Positions 6,214-13,343 of a stretch of 13,343 nt of DNA are shown here, one piece after another. The stretch lies in NCBI GenBank assembly GCA_946482385.1, contig CAMLRI010000012.1, positions 1-13,343 on the forward strand, read 5' to 3'. The stretch comes from an uncultured Cellvibrio sp. (GTDB lineage Bacteria; Pseudomonadota; Gammaproteobacteria; Pseudomonadales; Cellvibrionaceae). Within the stretch, counting starts at the first letter, position 1. The number at the start of each line of letters is the position of its first letter. The translations under genes were made by a program, and so were the position numbers. The notes beneath the pieces are model-generated. The model saw only the letters and a list, made by a program, of their open reading frames with translations, made no database searches and had not been told where the DNA came from.

Positions 6214-6326
6214 AATTAAAATGAATTTTTTTGTGCAAAAAAGTTACAAATTGACGATTTTGTGTTTTTTGTAAACGTAACAATTCTCAATAATCCTAAA
6301 TCTAAGCGGATTGGAATCACACCAAT

Positions 6327-7349
6327 ATGACAAAGAAACTGAAAGTGGCGGTTTTGGGCGGGGGCAGTTTCGGCACGGCCATCGCCAATATCATTGCCTG
6401 TAATGGCCATCAGGTTTGCCTGTGGATGCGCTCTGCCGAGCAGGCTGCCGCAACCTTACAGGCGGGGGAAAATAGCCGCTATCTGCCTGGCTACGCGCTT
6501 AACCCTGCGCTGCAAATAACCGCTGATATGGCGCAGGCGCTGGCTGGCTGCCAGCTGGTGTTTGTCAGTATTCCCACCCATTCCTTCCGCGCTGTAGTGC
6601 GCGATGCCAAGCAGTACCTGGAGCCCCAGACCATGGTAATCAGCACGGCCAAAGGGATAGAGCCCCAGGGGTTCACCCTAATGAGCCAGATTCTGGAGCA
6701 AGAGTTGCCGGGGCACTCCATAGGGGTTCTGAGCGGCCCCAACTTTGCGAAAGAAATTGTCCAGCAGCAGCAAACTGGCACTGTTATCGCCAGTGAAGAC
6801 GATGCAGTTATCAGCTGCGTGCAGCAAACCCTGTCGTCAGCCAGCTTCCGGGTCTACGCTAATCATGACCGCTACGGTGTGGAGCTGGGCGGTGCGCTCA
6901 AGAATATCTACGCGATTGTCTGCGGTATGGCCGCAGCACTGGGCGCGGGGCACAACACCCAGGCGATGTTGCTCACCCGCAGTTTGGCGGAAATGGGGCG
7001 TTTTGCGCAGTTGATGGGCGCCAACCCTATGACCTTTTTGGGGCTGGCTGGAGTGGGCGATTTAATCCTCACTTGTACCTCCGATCTTAGCCGCAACTAC
7101 CGTGTGGGATATGCCTTGGGCCAGGGTAAACAGTTGGATGAAATTGTGGCCAGCCTGGGGCAGGTGGCGGAAGGCGTGAATACCTTGCGCCAAGTAAAGC
7201 AAAAGGCGGATGAGATGGGTGTTTATATGCCCTTGGTGTCGGGGCTTTATGCGGTTTTGTTTGAAGGTAAGGCAATTGCGGAAGTGGCGCGCGGGTTGAT
7301 GATGGGCGAGCAAAATCACGATGTTGAATTTATGAAGATGCGCCCTTAA
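6327..7349 (+). CDS. gpsA: NAD(P)-dependent glycerol-3-phosphate dehydrogenase
   Basis: This 340-residue cytoplasmic enzyme (E. coli GpsA has 339) reduces dihydroxyacetone phosphate to sn-glycerol-3-phosphate for phospholipid synthesis. The N-terminal Rossmann motif is GGGSFGTA at 11-18. STAKGIE at 106-112 and SGPNFAKE at 136-143 follow. The catalytic Lys is expected at 192 in [21 protein letters not shown] at 239-252 and SRN at 255-257 form the substrate/cofactor site. The start gives the normal N-terminus, although the ribosome binding site before it is weak. It is followed 59 bases later by the DUF4389 gene with no convincing terminator, so read-through is likely. Confidence 0.96.
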   Translation: MTKKLKVAVLGGGSFGTAIANIIACNGHQVCLWMRSAEQAAATLQAGENSRYLPGYALNPALQITADMAQALAGCQLVFVSIPTHSFRAVVRDAKQYLEPQTMVISTAKGIEPQGFTLMSQILEQELPGHSIGVLSGPNFAKEIVQQQQTGTVIASEDDAVISCVQQTLSSASFRVYANHDRYGVELGGALKNIYAIVCGMAAALGAGHNTQAMLLTRSLAEMGRFAQLMGANPMTFLGLAGVGDLILTCTSDLSRNYRVGYALGQGKQLDEIVASLGQVAEGVNTLRQVKQKADEMGVYMPLVSGLYAVLFEGKAIAEVARGLMMGEQNHDVEFMKMRP

Positions 7350-7408
7350 GTTTATCTCCCGGCAAATTTGTAGCCCTGTTCAATAGGGTTCATCAAGAGG
7401 AATCGCGT

Positions 7409-7747
7409 ATGGATAACCAACAATTAAAATCCAATTTAACGTCCGGCAAACATTGGCTGCGCCTGGTGTTTATGTTGTTGTTTGCAGCTATTTTGCAACT
7501 GGCCAGTTTGGTGATGTGGGTGCTGGTGGCAATACAATTTTTGTTTTCGCTGATTACTGGCGAAGACAATCGCCAGTTGCGCCGCTTTGGCCATTCGCTG
7601 TCTGCTTATATTTATGCGGTGTTGCAATTCCTTTGTTATAGCAGCGAAGAAAAACCTTTTCCCTTTGCCGATTGGCCCAGCGAAGAAAAATCCTGTGCAG
7701 ATTCGTCTGCGGAGGCACAGGGGCAGGATCAGGCGAGTAATCGCTAA
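7409..7747 (+). CDS. DUF4389 family small membrane protein
   Basis: This 112-residue protein of unknown function has a strongly hydrophobic stretch at residues 17-50, probably one long or two close membrane helices. A conserved segment follows: RRFGHSLSAYIYAVLQFL (58-75) and EEKPFPFADWP (80-90), which mark the DUF4389 family. The C-terminal 20 residues are polar and low in complexity. AGAGG at 7396-7400 lies 8 bases before the ATG. The stop overlaps the sixA start by one base (TAATG), so the two are probably translationally coupled. The family is often seen between gpsA and sixA in pseudomonads and relatives (recalled). No function is proposed. Confidence 0.85.
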   Translation: MDNQQLKSNLTSGKHWLRLVFMLLFAAILQLASLVMWVLVAIQFLFSLITGEDNRQLRRFGHSLSAYIYAVLQFLCYSSEEKPFPFADWPSEEKSCADSSAEAQGQDQASNR

Positions 7748-8205
7748 TGCGCATTTACCTGTTGCGCCACGGCCAGGCGGAACCGCAAGTCAGCACCGAT
7801 GACGTGCGCCAACTAACACCCAAGGGGCGCGCCGACACCAAACATATTTTACGTTTGGCGGTTGAGCATATGCCGGAGCTGGATGCTATTTGGGCCAGCC
7901 CTTTGGTGCGCGCGCAACAAACAGCCCTAATTGCCAATAGCTTTTTCCCCCATTTGGGCGTGCAAACCACCCCCCTGTTAATTCCCGAGGCGCCCCCCCA
8001 GCCTGTATATGGCTGGCTGGCGGGTTTGCCGGAATATAAATCGCTATTGTTGGTGGGTCACCAGCCATTAATTGGTACTTTGTTGAACCAATTTTGCGGT
8101 GTGCCCAATGGTTATTACGCAATGGGCACCAGTTCCCTGGCCGCGCTTGATATGGAAGTGGTGGGTGCCGGCTTGGCGCAATTGCGCTGGCTGCACCATG
8201 TTTAA
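7747..8205 (+). CDS. sixA: phosphohistidine phosphatase SixA
   Basis: This 152-residue histidine-phosphatase-family protein (E. coli SixA has 161) removes phosphate from histidine in proteins; in E. coli the targets studied are ArcB and the PTS phosphocarrier NPr. The catalytic RHG is at 7-9, with His8 the likely phospho-acceptor. LTPKG at 23-27, SPLVRAQQTA at 51-60 (Arg55) and LLVGHQP at 101-107 (His105) complete the active site. It overlaps DUF4389 by one base and is followed 26 bases later by an alpha/beta hydrolase, so it probably sits inside a longer transcript. No histidine kinase or phosphotransfer protein is encoded nearby to indicate its target. Confidence 0.92.
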   Translation: MRIYLLRHGQAEPQVSTDDVRQLTPKGRADTKHILRLAVEHMPELDAIWASPLVRAQQTALIANSFFPHLGVQTTPLLIPEAPPQPVYGWLAGLPEYKSLLLVGHQPLIGTLLNQFCGVPNGYYAMGTSSLAALDMEVVGAGLAQLRWLHHV

Positions 8206-8231
8206 TTTGGGCAAGGTAACAAGGAATAGCG

Positions 8232-9110
8232 ATGAGTGTGCCTAAACCTAGTGAGCGTTTTTTTCAGGTAAATGCCATGACCCTGGCGGCCCAGGAGTGG
8301 GGCAGTGCGGGTGGTTTGCCGGTATTGGCCCTGCACGGCTGGCTGGATAACTCCGCCAGTTTTGATCGTTTGGCGCCGCTTCTGCCGGGTTTGCATTTGG
8401 TGGCGCTGGATATGGCAGGGCACGGCCAAAGCAGCCATCGCCCTGGTGCCGGTTTATACAGTTTTTGGGATGACATTCAGGACTTACTGGCAGTGGCCGA
8501 TGAGCTGGGTTGGCAGGAGTTTGTGCTTTTGGGTCATTCCCGCGGTGCAATTATTGGCGCCCTGGCAGCAGCCTGTTTTCCCGATCGGATAAAAGCCCTG
8601 GCACTGGTGGAAGGCTTTATGCCTGAACCGGCGCGGGCAGAAGAGGCACCACTGCAATTAAGTAATGCGCTAAAAGGCCTTAAGGGTATCGCCGAGAAAC
8701 AGCGCAGTATTTACCCGGATTTGGAATTGGCGATTAAGGCGCGGGAGCGCGGCATGTTTCCCTTGAGCCATCAGGCGGCCAGTTTGTTAACGCGCCGTGG
8801 AGTTCAGGCGGTGGAAGGTGGTTTTTGTTGGACATCTGACCCGCGTTTGTTGGTGCCTTCGCCGATAAAGTTAACCGCAACACAAGTGAACGCTTTTATT
8901 AACAGTATTAGCATGCCGGTGTGTTTGTTGTTGGCGCGCGATGGGTTGCCCAAACTCTACCCGCATTATATGCAGTACTTACATCAGTACCCCCATATCA
9001 AGCCGCAGCTATTGGATGGCGGCCATCATTTGCATGTGGAAGATGAGTGCGTAACTGTAGCAACACATTTGCGCGATTTTTTTGCTCGCTTTGAGAATCA
9101 TGGCTTATGA
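8232..9110 (+). CDS. alpha/beta hydrolase (serine hydrolase-like)
   Basis: This 292-residue cytoplasmic alpha/beta hydrolase has the oxyanion-hole motif HGWLDN at 35-40 and the strand end DMAGHGQS at 60-67. The nucleophile elbow GHSRGA is at 101-106 (Ser103). The likely acid is Asp237 (LLLARDGLP), and the catalytic His lies in GGHHLHVE at 263-270 (His265 or His266). It resembles the SERHL/MEST-like group of predicted esterases, for which substrates are poorly known. AAGGA lies just before the ATG. The gene overlaps the next by four bases (ATGA at 9107), a strong sign of translational coupling. It is not BioH: that enzyme is shorter, has a different elbow (GWSLGG), and bioA nearby is on the other strand. 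Confidence 0.87.
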   Translation: MSVPKPSERFFQVNAMTLAAQEWGSAGGLPVLALHGWLDNSASFDRLAPLLPGLHLVALDMAGHGQSSHRPGAGLYSFWDDIQDLLAVADELGWQEFVLLGHSRGAIIGALAAACFPDRIKALALVEGFMPEPARAEEAPLQLSNALKGLKGIAEKQRSIYPDLELAIKARERGMFPLSHQAASLLTRRGVQAVEGGFCWTSDPRLLVPSPIKLTATQVNAFINSISMPVCLLLARDGLPKLYPHYMQYLHQYPHIKPQLLDGGHHLHVEDECVTVATHLRDFFARFENHGL

Positions 9111-10015
9111 AGCCCTTCTGGATAACCCTGTTATTGATCTTGTTGTCGCCCTTGGTGCCCGCACAGGCGGAGGATCTTAACCTTAAGCAGTATCCCGATG
9201 CCCGGGTGATTTATCAAACCACCGCCGCCACTCACGATTACACACTGGCGTTGAGTAGCTACAAAAAAATTGCCGGAAACTGGCAGCTGGATCGCTCCGA
9301 GCGGTTGCAAGGGCAGTTGCAGCGCTTCACCCTGGAATTACCCAGTGGCCATTCGGCGCAAAATGGTTTTGATTTTTATTTGGATCAGTTGCGCGCTTAT
9401 GCCCTGCATGAATTGTATCGCTGCCGTGCGCGGGATTGCGGCACCAGTAACAGCTGGGCCAATAATCACTTTGGCATTATTCAGCTTTATGGTTTGGATC
9501 AGTATCAACAATATGCAGCTTATGAGGTGCGCACGGCGTCCAAGGCACCCTATTATCTTGCGCTCTATGTGGTGCAACGCGGTAACAGGCGTGTGTATTT
9601 GCAGTTGGATATTGTGCGCGCTGCGCAATCCTTGGAACTGGGCATAGCTTCCAGCAAGGAGTCGGTGATCCAGGCATTAAGTGGGCGAGGCTATTATGTT
9701 TACCCGGATTTAATTGGCAGCGATGAGCAGGGGCGCGCGCGAGTCAATATTCAGCCGGTGCACCTGCAAGTATTGGTTGATGCCTTAAACCAACAGGCGG
9801 ATTGGCAGGTGGCGCTGGTGGGGCATGACTATGCCAGTGTGGCGATCGACCAGCAGCAAGCCAACGCCAGCACCTATGCCGAGCAACTTAAAGCGGCCCT
9901 GATTGCCAAGGGAATAGCTGCCGGGCGGATTAAAACCTATGGCCTTGGCAGCCTGGCCCCGGCGGGGCGGGGCGATAGAAGCGCGCGGGTGGAAGTGGTA
10001 AAAATTTCCGATTAG
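9107..10015 (+). CDS. exported DUF4892 protein with C-terminal OmpA-like domain
   Basis: This 302-residue protein has a clear signal peptide: Lys2, a hydrophobic core at residues 4-17, and cleavage likely after AQA at 21. The DUF4892-type region covers about 22-190, with a Cys pair C106-x4-C111 (CRARDCG) that probably forms a disulfide, and FGIIQLYGLDQYQQYA at 122-137. The C-terminal 90 residues look like a short OmpA-family (peptidoglycan-associating) domain: WQVALVGHDYAS at 233-244, then ANASTYAEQLKAALIAKGI, then KTYGLGSLAP and RVEVV. No lipobox Cys follows the signal, so it is probably periplasmic. The function is unknown. It overlaps the hydrolase by four bases upstream and bioA by four bases at the convergent end. 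Confidence 0.82.
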   Translation: MKPFWITLLLILLSPLVPAQAEDLNLKQYPDARVIYQTTAATHDYTLALSSYKKIAGNWQLDRSERLQGQLQRFTLELPSGHSAQNGFDFYLDQLRAYALHELYRCRARDCGTSNSWANNHFGIIQLYGLDQYQQYAAYEVRTASKAPYYLALYVVQRGNRRVYLQLDIVRAAQSLELGIASSKESVIQALSGRGYYVYPDLIGSDEQGRARVNIQPVHLQVLVDALNQQADWQVALVGHDYASVAIDQQQANASTYAEQLKAALIAKGIAAGRIKTYGLGSLAPAGRGDRSARVEVVKISD

Positions 10016-11328
10016 TTTTTGCTGTAGTCTTTGGCCATGCCCGCCACTACTTTGGCGATAGCGCCAGTGAGTTTGCTTAATTCATCGGGGCTAATAATAA
10101 AGGGCGGCATTAGATAAATAATTTGCCCGAATGGCCTTATCCACACACCCAAATCCAAAAATTGCTGCACTAGCGGCGCCGTGTTTACCTGCTCGTGCAG
10201 CTCCACTACGCCTATAGCGCCCAGCACCCGCACATCTTTTACATAGGAAAATTCGCGGCATACGCCGAGCTCACGTGTTAATTGCCCGGCAATATCTGCC
10301 ACCTTGGTTTGCCAATCTTGTTGCAAAAGTAAATCGATACTGGCATTGGCTACGGCACAAGCCAAGGGGTTGGCCATATAAGTGGGGCCGTGCATTAGCG
10401 CAGCATAATCTCCGCGGCAAATACCATTGCTAACCTTGTCGTTGCACAGGGTGGCGGCGAGGGTAATGTAGCCAGCACTGAGCGCCTTGCCGACACACAT
10501 AATGTCGGGGCTAATGCCGGCGTGTTCGCAAGCAAACAACTTTCCTGTGCGGCCAAAACCAGTGGCCACTTCATCGGCAATCAGCAGAATATGGTGCTGG
10601 TCGCAAAGTTCGCGCACACGGCATAAAAAATCCGGGTTGTAAAAATGCATGCCGCCTGCGCCTTGCACTATGGGCTCAACAATAACCGCTGCAATTTTTT
10701 GGCGGTGTTGCTGGATCATTTGCGAAAACTTGGCGATATGCGCTTCCTGAAATGGCTCGCTAAAACCGCAGGCGGGAGCATCGGCAAACAGGTGGTGTGA
10801 AAGCACATGGTGAAACATGTGGTGCATACCCGAGTGGGGGTCGCAAACCGACATGGCGCCAAAGGTGTCGCCGTGATAACCGCGTTTAAAGGTGAGGAAG
10901 GTGGTGCGTTGAGCCTGCCCCTGGGAGTGCCAGTATTGCAGTGCCATTTTGAGGGCAACTTCTACCGCCACTGAACCGGAATCGGAAAAAAATACTTTGT
11001 TAAGCCCTGCGGGAGTGATTTCGGCCAGTTTGGCTGCCAGGCGCACGGCGGGTTCGTGGGTAACGCCGGCAAACATCACGTGCGCCATCTGTGCGAGCTG
11101 GTCATTGATGGCCTGGTTAAGCTGCGGATGATTGTAGCCGTGCAGGCAACTCCACCAGGATGACATGCCATCAATTAATTGGCGGCCATCGGCCAGTTGC
11201 AAATAAACTCCCTGGGCACTGGTAACCGGTACCACAGCAGCAGGGTTGTTAAAGGACGTGTAGGGGTGCCACACATGGGCGCGATCTAATAAAAGGAGTT
11301 CGCTGGCAGATAAAGCTGGTTTAGACAT
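10012..11328 (-). CDS. bioA: adenosylmethionine-8-amino-7-oxononanoate aminotransferase
   Basis: This 438-residue PLP enzyme of biotin synthesis converts 8-amino-7-oxononanoate to 7,8-diaminopelargonate, using S-adenosylmethionine as amino donor. Class-III aminotransferase marks are GYHGDT at 150-155, DEVATGFGRTG at 252-262 and the PLP lysine K281 in GKALSAGY. BioA-specific marks are VWHPYTSF at 19-26 and DGMSSWWSCLHGYNHP at 53-68. E. coli BioA has 429 residues. I place the start at 11328 because it gives the family length. An in-frame ATG at 11382, with AAGG further upstream, would add 18 residues and cannot be excluded, as 11328 lacks a clear ribosome binding site. No other biotin genes lie in the window, and I see no BirA-type operator. 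Confidence 0.93.
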   Translation of the reverse strand: MSKPALSASELLLLDRAHVWHPYTSFNNPAAVVPVTSAQGVYLQLADGRQLIDGMSSWWSCLHGYNHPQLNQAINDQLAQMAHVMFAGVTHEPAVRLAAKLAEITPAGLNKVFFSDSGSVAVEVALKMALQYWHSQGQAQRTTFLTFKRGYHGDTFGAMSVCDPHSGMHHMFHHVLSHHLFADAPACGFSEPFQEAHIAKFSQMIQQHRQKIAAVIVEPIVQGAGGMHFYNPDFLCRVRELCDQHHILLIADEVATGFGRTGKLFACEHAGISPDIMCVGKALSAGYITLAATLCNDKVSNGICRGDYAALMHGPTYMANPLACAVANASIDLLLQQDWQTKVADIAGQLTRELGVCREFSYVKDVRVLGAIGVVELHEQVNTAPLVQQFLDLGVWIRPFGQIIYLMPPFIISPDELSKLTGAIAKVVAGMAKDYSKN

Positions 11329-11466
11329 GGAGTGACTCGATACTTCTTCTTTGATAAGGGAATCATAGCCAAGATATGTCATAAACGTGCAGGTCCTTTT
11401 TTAAAAATCGCGTTGAAAAAATAAAATGCGAACTGTGCCCGCTGCCAGCTTAGGGTTGGCGGCGGA

Positions 11467-13041
11467 TTAATAATTAAACCGCACAATCAAATCCAATTGC
11501 CGTTGCGACAGTTTTGCCATTTCGTCATTAAGGCTGTCGGCGGTTTCAATTTCGCGTTGGCTTTCGTTGGAAATTTGCGCAATGTTGGCGGTGTTTCGCT
11601 CAATTTCCAGCGCCATGGACGATTGCTCTTCTGCCGCGGCGGCAATTTGGTGGGACATTTGGTCGATGGTGTTTACCGAGTTGGCAATAGTGGCAAGTGC
11701 GGCGCGCACATTGCCCATTTCATCCACACTGCGCCCGGCGAGGTTGAGGCAATTTTCCATATTGCTGCTGGCGGCGCTGGTGGCTTTGGCCAGGTTGCCA
11801 ATAATTTCCTGAATATGGCCAGTGGATTCCTGGGTGCGTTGGGCCAGTGAGCGCACTTCGTCGGCCACCACCGCAAAGCCGCGCCCCTGTTCGCCGGCGC
11901 GGGCGGCTTCAATAGCGGCGTTGAGGGCAAGCAGGTTGGTCTGCTCGGCAATGCTGCGAATCACATCCACCACGCTGGCAATTTTGCCGCTGTCTTCCGA
12001 GAGTTTGCCGAGCACTTCGCCCAGGGCGCCGACAGTGCGCGAGAGATCATCAATCGAATTTTTTGCGCCTTCAATTACATCCTGGCCTTTGTCCACCTCG
12101 TTGATGGCGTGCCCAGTGGCGCTGGAAGTTTGGGTGGCACCTGTGGCCACTTCCTGTACGGCCAGCGCCATTTGCTGCATGGCGTTGGCGACATGGGTGG
12201 TTTCGCGCTGTTGGGCGGTCATGCCGGCATGGGTTTTATTGGCGTGGTAATGGGCATCTTCTGCTTTGTGATGCAACTCGTCGGCGGATTCGCGAAAGCG
12301 CCCCAGGGCGGTACGCAAGCGGGCGCGTATGGCCATTTGCGCAAACTGGATTTCGCCCAGGGCATCGCAGCGGCCAGTGTAGATGTAAGCAGCGAAGGGG
12401 TCTTCAATAATCGCGCGGGCTTGTGCCAAGGCAAATTTGATGCGCTGTTGCTGGATTTGCTGGCCAAGCAGGGCAATAACCAGCGCTGCTGGAATTAAGC
12501 CCAGCGCCAGGTTGGCGGTGAGCGACCCAGCCAGGGCATTAACCCCCAGCAATACCAGCCAGGTACCCAGTGCGGCCAAGGCGCTGCCGCCCCATACATG
12601 CCAGCATTTTTCCAGGCTGGAGTAGGCGGTTTTGCCTTGGTTGAGGCGCTGGTAGACCTGCTCGGCGCGCGCCTGTATTTCGGGGTCGGTTTTGGCGCGC
12701 ACAGATTCGTAACCGTAAATTTGGCCGTTTTGTTTCAGCGGCGTGACATAGGCATCCACCCAATAGTGGTCGCCATTTTTGGTGCGGTTTTTAACAATTC
12801 CCATCCAGGGTTTGCCCGCTTTGAGCGCTGTCCACATCATACCGAAGGCGGCAGGGGGCATATCCGGGTGGCGAATAATATTGTGCGGTTGGTTGAGCAA
12901 TTCTTCGCGGCTAAAGCCGGCTATGCGACAAAAAGTATCGGTGCAAAATTGGATGTCGCCACGGGTGTTGGTGGATGACACTAATTCCTCGTGGGCGGCA
13001 AAGCGAACTTCTCTACCGGTGACGGGGCCGTTATTGCGCAT
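11467..13041 (-). CDS. Aer-type PAS methyl-accepting chemotaxis / energy taxis receptor
   Basis: This 524-residue inner-membrane receptor has no periplasmic sensor domain. The N-terminal PAS domain (about 10-120) has [17 protein letters not shown] and [14 protein letters not shown]. It keeps the residues that E. coli Aer uses to bind FAD (R57, H58, D60, W79) at the same numbers. A hydrophobic hairpin at about 150-195 anchors it in the membrane. A helical linker leads into the signalling domain, with the CheA/CheW tip from [20 protein letters not shown] (361-380) to residue 402. It probably senses redox or oxygen state and steers motility through CheA. There is no C-terminal CheR-docking pentapeptide. 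AGGA lies 9 bases before the ATG. The upstream neighbour encodes a PilZ protein, so both may serve motility. Confidence 0.9.
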   Translation of the reverse strand: MRNNGPVTGREVRFAAHEELVSSTNTRGDIQFCTDTFCRIAGFSREELLNQPHNIIRHPDMPPAAFGMMWTALKAGKPWMGIVKNRTKNGDHYWVDAYVTPLKQNGQIYGYESVRAKTDPEIQARAEQVYQRLNQGKTAYSSLEKCWHVWGGSALAALGTWLVLLGVNALAGSLTANLALGLIPAALVIALLGQQIQQQRIKFALAQARAIIEDPFAAYIYTGRCDALGEIQFAQMAIRARLRTALGRFRESADELHHKAEDAHYHANKTHAGMTAQQRETTHVANAMQQMALAVQEVATGATQTSSATGHAINEVDKGQDVIEGAKNSIDDLSRTVGALGEVLGKLSEDSGKIASVVDVIRSIAEQTNLLALNAAIEAARAGEQGRGFAVVADEVRSLAQRTQESTGHIQEIIGNLAKATSAASSNMENCLNLAGRSVDEMGNVRAALATIANSVNTIDQMSHQIAAAAEEQSSMALEIERNTANIAQISNESQREIETADSLNDEMAKLSQRQLDLIVRFNY

Positions 13042-13146
13042 ACTTTAGATTCCTGCAAATGGTGAGTGTCGCTGTTAGTTGCGATATAACCAAGCGGTAC
13101 CTATGGGTTGGTTTTAGTGTAGTTGTTTTGCTTTTATTTGCCGGTC

Positions 13147-13343
13147 TCAGGCCGCGCGAAAACGGTTGTCTTTACCTGTGCCCAGCGCTTGCTGCAGATA
13201 ATTTTCGATAGCAACCCGCTTGCTGACGGGCAGGTCGACAAATTCCACACGGATTTGGGTGCAGCGGTAGGGCGAGCGCTGGATACGGAAGGCGCAAACG
13301 CGGGCGCGGCATTGAATGTGTAAATCTTCGTGCAATTGAAATT
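13147..13343 (-). CDS. PilZ-domain protein, C-terminal part, truncated by window edge
   Basis: The minus-strand frame enters from the right edge and ends with TGA at 13147-13149, giving about 65 residues. The segment RVCAFRIQRSPYRCTQIRVE followed by FVDLP and a late RVAIENYLQQA resembles the last strands and helix of PilZ-type c-di-GMP receptors. The c-di-GMP-binding R-x3-R motif would be upstream, outside the window. It could be a YcgR-like flagellar brake, because it precedes an Aer-type receptor on the same strand with a 105-base gap, but this is inference. A TTG at 13335 is probably internal, because the frame stays open to the edge. Confidence 0.65.
   Translation of the reverse strand, partial: FQLHEDLHIQCRARVCAFRIQRSPYRCTQIRVEFVDLPVSKRVAIENYLQQALGTGKDNRFRAA

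Larger units (their letters stand above)
5829..6326. other. long AT-rich intergenic region before gpsA, with DNA/RNA structure
   Basis: About 500 bases hold no credible gene. I see a small hairpin GCACAT-CTA-ATGTGC at 5994-6008, then a strongly AT-rich stretch at about 6060-6130. Next come a two-part hairpin at 6140-6184 and an inverted pair of DnaA-box-like 9-mers at 6191-6213, and the rest up to gpsA is again AT-rich. A weak promoter-like pair for gpsA is TTGATA (6087-6092), 17 bases, AATGAT (6110-6115). TTGACG at 6251 is another -35-like element without a good -10. The length and structure are unusual next to the tight spacing elsewhere in the window. Confidence 0.6.

Noticed and set aside
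6060..6326. The region as the chromosomal oriC
   Set aside because: Only one exact DnaA box is present and none of the usual origin-flanking genes lie near; kept as a DnaA-site lead only.
7373..7392. Hairpin after gpsA (AGCCCT/AGGGTT) as a terminator
   Set aside because: The stem is short with a G-T pair and no T-run follows.
8232..9110. The alpha/beta hydrolase as BioH, because bioA is close
   Set aside because: Length, nucleophile elbow (GHSRGA) and opposite strand do not fit BioH.
11497..12498. Several plus-strand open frames opposite the receptor gene
   Set aside because: All are shadows of the conserved signalling domain, where low codon variation keeps other frames open.
13088..13113. 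AACCAA/TTGGTT inverted repeat upstream of the receptor gene
   Set aside because: Six-base arms with a 14-base loop and no adjoining U-tract; too weak to call as a terminator or operator.
1..13343. Mobile elements, CRISPR arrays, toxin-antitoxin or defence genes
   Set aside because: No transposase, integrase, regular spaced repeats or small paired genes were seen on either strand. The tRNA genes show no flanking attachment repeats or integrase.

Overview
This looks like a stretch of core chromosome from a gammaproteobacterium of the Cellvibrionales/Pseudomonadales type, and a Cellvibrio-like organism is my best guess. The guess rests on moderate GC content, on Aer-type and PilZ genes, and on the gpsA–DUF4389–sixA order. 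It comes from recall of gene families, not from a search. I see no phage, transposon, CRISPR array or obvious island. Most genes are housekeeping genes for tRNA/rRNA modification, one-carbon, lipid and biotin metabolism, and signalling.

Layout. 1-440: the 3' end of a secreted-type alpha/beta hydrolase (+), a possible remnant of an ABC-transporter ATPase gene, and a perfect-stem bidirectional terminator. 457-1025: ppnP (-), then tRNA-Asn (-) with its terminator and a clear sigma70-type promoter. 1154-4564: a compact minus-strand cluster read in the order folD, truC, rsuA, RsmC/RlmG-like methyltransferase. It joins folate one-carbon metabolism to three RNA-modifying enzymes. 4770-5166: a minus-strand tRNA operon, Pro(TGG)-Arg(TCT)-His(GTG), with a promoter whose spacer and discriminator closely match those of tRNA-Asn. 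5314-5811: a flavin reductase-like gene (+).

5812-6326 is a 515-base AT-rich gap. It contains a consensus DnaA box in an inverted pair and a long two-part hairpin, and it is the least explained DNA in the window. 6327-10015 is a plus-strand run: gpsA, a small DUF4389 membrane protein, sixA, an alpha/beta hydrolase, and an exported DUF4892/OmpA-like protein. Several junctions overlap (TAATG, ATGA), so much of it is probably co-transcribed. It meets bioA (-) head-on with overlapping stop codons. 11467-13041 is an Aer-type redox/energy taxis receptor (-) that keeps the FAD-binding residues. The window ends inside a PilZ-domain gene (-).

I did not find a convincing undescribed multi-gene system. 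The best leads are the structured gap before gpsA, the shared tRNA promoter module, the tandem hairpins inside the tRNA operon, and the hydrolase/DUF4892 pair.
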